Shown here: positions 49,485-51,313 of the stretch, piece by piece
Layout: each line of letters opens with the position of its first letter
How positions within the stretch are numbered: the stretch's first letter is position 1
NCBI GenBank assembly: GCA_026397955.1
Contig: JAPLTV010000036.1
Coordinates: forward strand, 1 to 51,313
DNA: 51,313 bases
DNA from: Verrucomicrobiota bacterium
GTDB lineage: Bacteria; Verrucomicrobiota; Verrucomicrobiia; Opitutales; UBA953
Direction of reading: 5' to 3'
Position numbers and translations under genes: made by a program
Notes under the pieces: generated by a model
Databases searched by the model: none
What the model was told of the DNA's origin: nothing
The model's input: the letters and a program-made list of their open reading frames with translations, nothing else

Positions 49485-50267
49485 TCAGCCGCCTTCGGCT
49501 TTGCGTGGGTCGCGACCCAATTCTTCCTTATAGCTGTCGAGGATACCGTTCACAAAGCGCTTGGATTCCTCGGTCGAGAACTCCTTCGCGATGTCGACGG
49601 CCTCGTTGATGCTGACGACCGGCGGGATGTCCGTGCGGCGCATCAGCTCGAAGATGGCGATGCGCAGGATCGCGAGGTCGACGCGCGCGATGCGGCCGAA
49701 GGCCCAGTTCTTGGCATACTTGCCGATGATCTCGTCAATGAGCGCGAGGTCGCGGATGACACCTTGGATCAGTTCCTCGGCGAAGGCGTAGTATTCGCGG
49801 GGCTGCGGACGTTCGGAGAAGAAGTCGAAGAGGCCCGTGACCATGTCGGCATGGCGTTGGACTTCCCAGGAGCAGAGGAACTGCATGGCGGCCACGCGGC
49901 CGTCATGGCGACGGTTGCGCTTCGCGGGCGGCGCGGCGGGGTCCGGTATGATCGGCTCATCGGGAGCGACGATGGCGATTTCGATGCCGGCCGGGATGTT
50001 GTGGCGGCGGAAGGCGTCGACGGTCTTCGGGCTGGAACCGATGATCTCAATCAGGCGGCGATGGCTGCGGATCTCCTCGCGGAGCGCCGTCCGGGGTTCC
50101 TCAACCTGCGAAGGGAGCGGGAAGGGGCCGGAGATACGGGCGCCGGTGCCGGCGACGCTGGCGATGATGTCGGCCGCGGTCTGGTCCGCCATGCGGTAGT
50201 CGACGCCCTTAATCCGGATACGGATTTTGGCGCGCGCGGAGGCGGAAATGGGAGAGTCGTTATCCAT
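49485..50267 (-). CDS. nusB: S10 (NusE)-like domain fused to NusB antitermination factor
   Basis: This 260-residue protein is nearly twice the usual NusB length (130-160). Residues 118-258 are a normal NusB: DGRVAAMQFLCSWEVQ at the start, VDLAILRIAIFELMRRTDIP and VSINEAVDIAKEFSTEESKR, ending FVNGILD. Residues 14-100 match ribosomal protein S10/NusE: KIRIRIKGVDYRMADQT, TGARISGPFPLPS, EEIRSHRRLIEI, SPKTVDAFRRHNIPAG. The S10 segment between PLP and EIR, the ribosome-inserting loop, is about 10 residues shorter than in E. coli S10. A Pro/Ala-rich linker (101-117) joins the two. NusB and S10 form the heterodimer that binds boxA RNA for antitermination, so this is a natural single-chain version. 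The one frame is unbroken. It lies 3 bases after ribH and 4 before ftsY. Confidence 0.9.
   Translation of the reverse strand: MDNDSPISASARAKIRIRIKGVDYRMADQTAADIIASVAGTGARISGPFPLPSQVEEPRTALREEIRSHRRLIEIIGSSPKTVDAFRRHNIPAGIEIAIVAPDEPIIPDPAAPPAKRNRRHDGRVAAMQFLCSWEVQRHADMVTGLFDFFSERPQPREYYAFAEELIQGVIRDLALIDEIIGKYAKNWAFGRIARVDLAILRIAIFELMRRTDIPPVVSINEAVDIAKEFSTEESKRFVNGILDSYKEELGRDPRKAEGG
49968..50228 (-). other. S10/NusE-like domain coding segment within nusB
   Basis: This marks codons 14-100 of the fused gene. Alignment by eye with E. coli S10 gives roughly 30 identities over about 87 positions: IRIR, DQ, TGA, GP.PLP, EIR.H.RL and KTVDA are all shared. The loop inserted into the 30S head is reduced to about 10 residues. 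Confidence 0.85.
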
Positions 50268-50270
50268 CGG

Positions 50271-50807
50271 TCAGTTCTGGGCGAAAGGTTCCTGGCCGCC
50301 GCGCTTGCGCTCCTCTTCCTCGACCTGGTCGAGGCGTTCGCCGAGCGTGATGCGGTGGCGAGCCATGGTGAGGGCGGCGTGTGCGAACTCGGTACCACGG
50401 TCGAGCGTACCCTGGCAACGGGCGACAGCCTGCTCGCGGTTGTTGGTGACGACGATACCGTTGATCACCGGGACTTCGGAGCGGATGGCCGCATCCTGCA
50501 GGGCCTGGGCGGTCGAGTGGGCGATGATCTCGTGGTGCGGGGTGTCGCCGGCGATGACGACGCCGAGAGCGATGATGCAGTCGTAGTCGCCCGTCATGGC
50601 CGACATGTAAGCGGCGAAGGGGATCTCGCCGGAGCCGGGGACGGCGAGCTCGACGATGGAGCCGGCGGGGACGCCCGCAGCCCGGAGGCCTTTGATGGCG
50701 TTCTGCTTCAGGGCCTGGACCAGTTCCGTATTATAGCCTGCCGACACGATGGCGAAGCGAAGTTCGGCGCCGTCGATGGCGTCAGGAGTGGGCTTGTCTA
50801 GGCTCAT
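50271..50807 (-). CDS. ribH: 6,7-dimethyl-8-ribityllumazine synthase
   Basis: This 178-residue enzyme joins the ribityl-aminouracil and dihydroxybutanone phosphate to make lumazine, the penultimate step of riboflavin synthesis. Features are RFAIVSAGYNTELVQAL, VPGSGEIPFAA, ALGVVIAGDTPHHEIIAHST with the catalytic His91, and PVINGIVVTNNREQAVAR. The frame continues upstream to 50855, but MSLDKPTPDAIDG at 50807 is the better start. It lies 69 bases downstream of the ribB-type gene and 3 bases before nusB, the common ribH-nusB pairing. The C-terminus has an extra charged tail (EEEERKRGGQEP). Confidence 0.94.
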   Translation of the reverse strand: MSLDKPTPDAIDGAELRFAIVSAGYNTELVQALKQNAIKGLRAAGVPAGSIVELAVPGSGEIPFAAYMSAMTGDYDCIIALGVVIAGDTPHHEIIAHSTAQALQDAAIRSEVPVINGIVVTNNREQAVARCQGTLDRGTEFAHAALTMARHRITLGERLDQVEEEERKRGGQEPFAQN

Positions 50808-50876
50808 GGCAGAAGAACAGATGGCCGATGGAGTCGGTTCCGAACCCCTCTGCAAGCGGAAACGGCCAAAAACCGT

Positions 50877-51313
50877 TTAGAACGGAACCTGCTCGACGAT
50901 CTCAAGGGCGTAACCACCAAGCCCCACGACCTTGCGCGGGTTGTTCGTGATGAGCCGAATGCGACGGAGTCCAAGATGCGAAAGGATCTGGGCGCCGATA
51001 CCGTAGTCGCGCGCGTCCATGGCGCCGAGGCGGATGCCGGATTGGTCGGCCTGCACGCCGCCGAAAGGCTGGGTGACGTGGACGATCACGCCGCGGCCGG
51101 CCTTGGCGACGGCTTCGAAGCTGCAGGCGAGCGAGGCTCCCGCGCCGAAGGCGCTGCCACGGAAGAGGTCGCCGAGCATGTTCTCGCGCTGGACGCGCAC
51201 GAGCGTGGGCTTCTCGTCCGGCGGGCCGTGGGTGAAGACGAGGTGCTGGCGGCCGTCCGGCAACGAGCGGTATACGCGCAGGGGGAACTCGCCCCTCGCC
51301 GATTGGAAGGGGC
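50877..51313 (-). CDS. RibBA-type protein, degenerate GTP cyclohydrolase II domain (5' truncated by window edge)
   Basis: The last 146 codons of a gene are present; the frame is open to the window edge, so no start is called. The visible part aligns with the GTP cyclohydrolase II domain that follows DHBP synthase in RibBA. GEFPLRVYRS and VRVQRENMLGDLF lie at its start, and MDARDYGIGAQILSHLGLRR, ITNNPRKVVGLGGYALEIVE near its end. The zinc-binding cysteines, normally spaced as CDCG plus an upstream Cys after the Gly-Asp-x-Phe, are missing (GSAFGAGASLACSFEAV has only one Cys). The RGxGI catalytic segment is also gone. This domain is therefore probably inactive, as in so-called RibBX proteins, leaving the upstream DHBP synthase part, outside the window, as the likely active enzyme. 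It heads the ribH-nusB-ftsY-aroB series. Confidence 0.85.
   Translation of the reverse strand, partial: PFQSARGEFPLRVYRSLPDGRQHLVFTHGPPDEKPTLVRVQRENMLGDLFRGSAFGAGASLACSFEAVAKAGRGVIVHVTQPFGGVQADQSGIRLGAMDARDYGIGAQILSHLGLRRIRLITNNPRKVVGLGGYALEIVEQVPF

Noticed and set aside
49485-50267. Possibility that the S10-NusB fusion is a frameshift or stop read-through artefact joining two genes
   Set aside because: Both parts are in one frame with a Pro/Ala linker and no stop. A normal full-length rpsJ next to nusB is not expected, and the S10 loop is shortened, not simply truncated.

Overview
This window is about 51 kb of GC-rich, gene-dense bacterial chromosome. The gene set points to Verrucomicrobiota, and less certainly to an Opitutae-like lineage. 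The strongest pointer is a complete five-gene pilus-type locus matching the Akkermansia Amuc_1102-1101-1100-1099-1098 set. Exported DUF1080 and ThuA proteins, which are typical of the Planctomycetes-Verrucomicrobia group, agree with this. No insertion sequence, prophage, CRISPR array or rRNA is visible. No stretch over 300 bases lacks a gene. Most plus-strand starts lack an obvious Shine-Dalgarno sequence, and several have pyrimidine-rich leaders.

Layout: 1-2.4 kb holds a sugar-catabolic group (epimerase-like protein, DUF1080 protein, ThuA-like protein with an internal deletion and frameshift). 2.5-9.5 kb holds an atypical SDR protein, the pyruvate dehydrogenase E1-alpha/E1-beta/E2 operon (minus strand), HPr, an exported unknown protein, peptide deformylase and a phage-CII-like regulator. 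9.5-14 kb holds NfeD-FloA plus a small membrane protein, then a metal ABC importer on the minus strand. 14-21.5 kb holds the pilus-type envelope complex. 21.6-27.6 kb holds a 5'-3' exonuclease, two exported/cytosolic-looking paralogues of unknown function, a CvpA-like protein, an APH-type kinase, tRNA-Thr(CGT), folE2 and tRNA-Arg(TCT). 27.8-30 kb holds a GYF/membrane protein, a DUF2752 protein and a DRGH nuclease.

30-40.8 kb is one long minus-strand series: Gld-type ABC transporter (ATPase, permease, GldG-like), DUF4340 protein, AsmA-like protein, accB, accC, prmB. It joins envelope biology to fatty-acid precursor synthesis. 40.9-46.5 kb holds a YncE/phosphoesterase fusion, a YfgM-like protein, a phosphohexomutase and a small lipoprotein. 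46.5-51.3 kb is a minus-strand housekeeping operon: ribB-type gene with a degenerate GTP cyclohydrolase II domain, ribH, nusB, ftsY, aroB, and an exported N-formylglutamate amidohydrolase-like protein.

The most striking observation is that the nusB gene encodes an N-terminal ribosomal protein S10 (NusE)-like domain with a shortened loop, fused in frame to NusB. NusB and NusE are the two partners of the antitermination heterodimer, so this appears to be a natural single-chain NusE-NusB.
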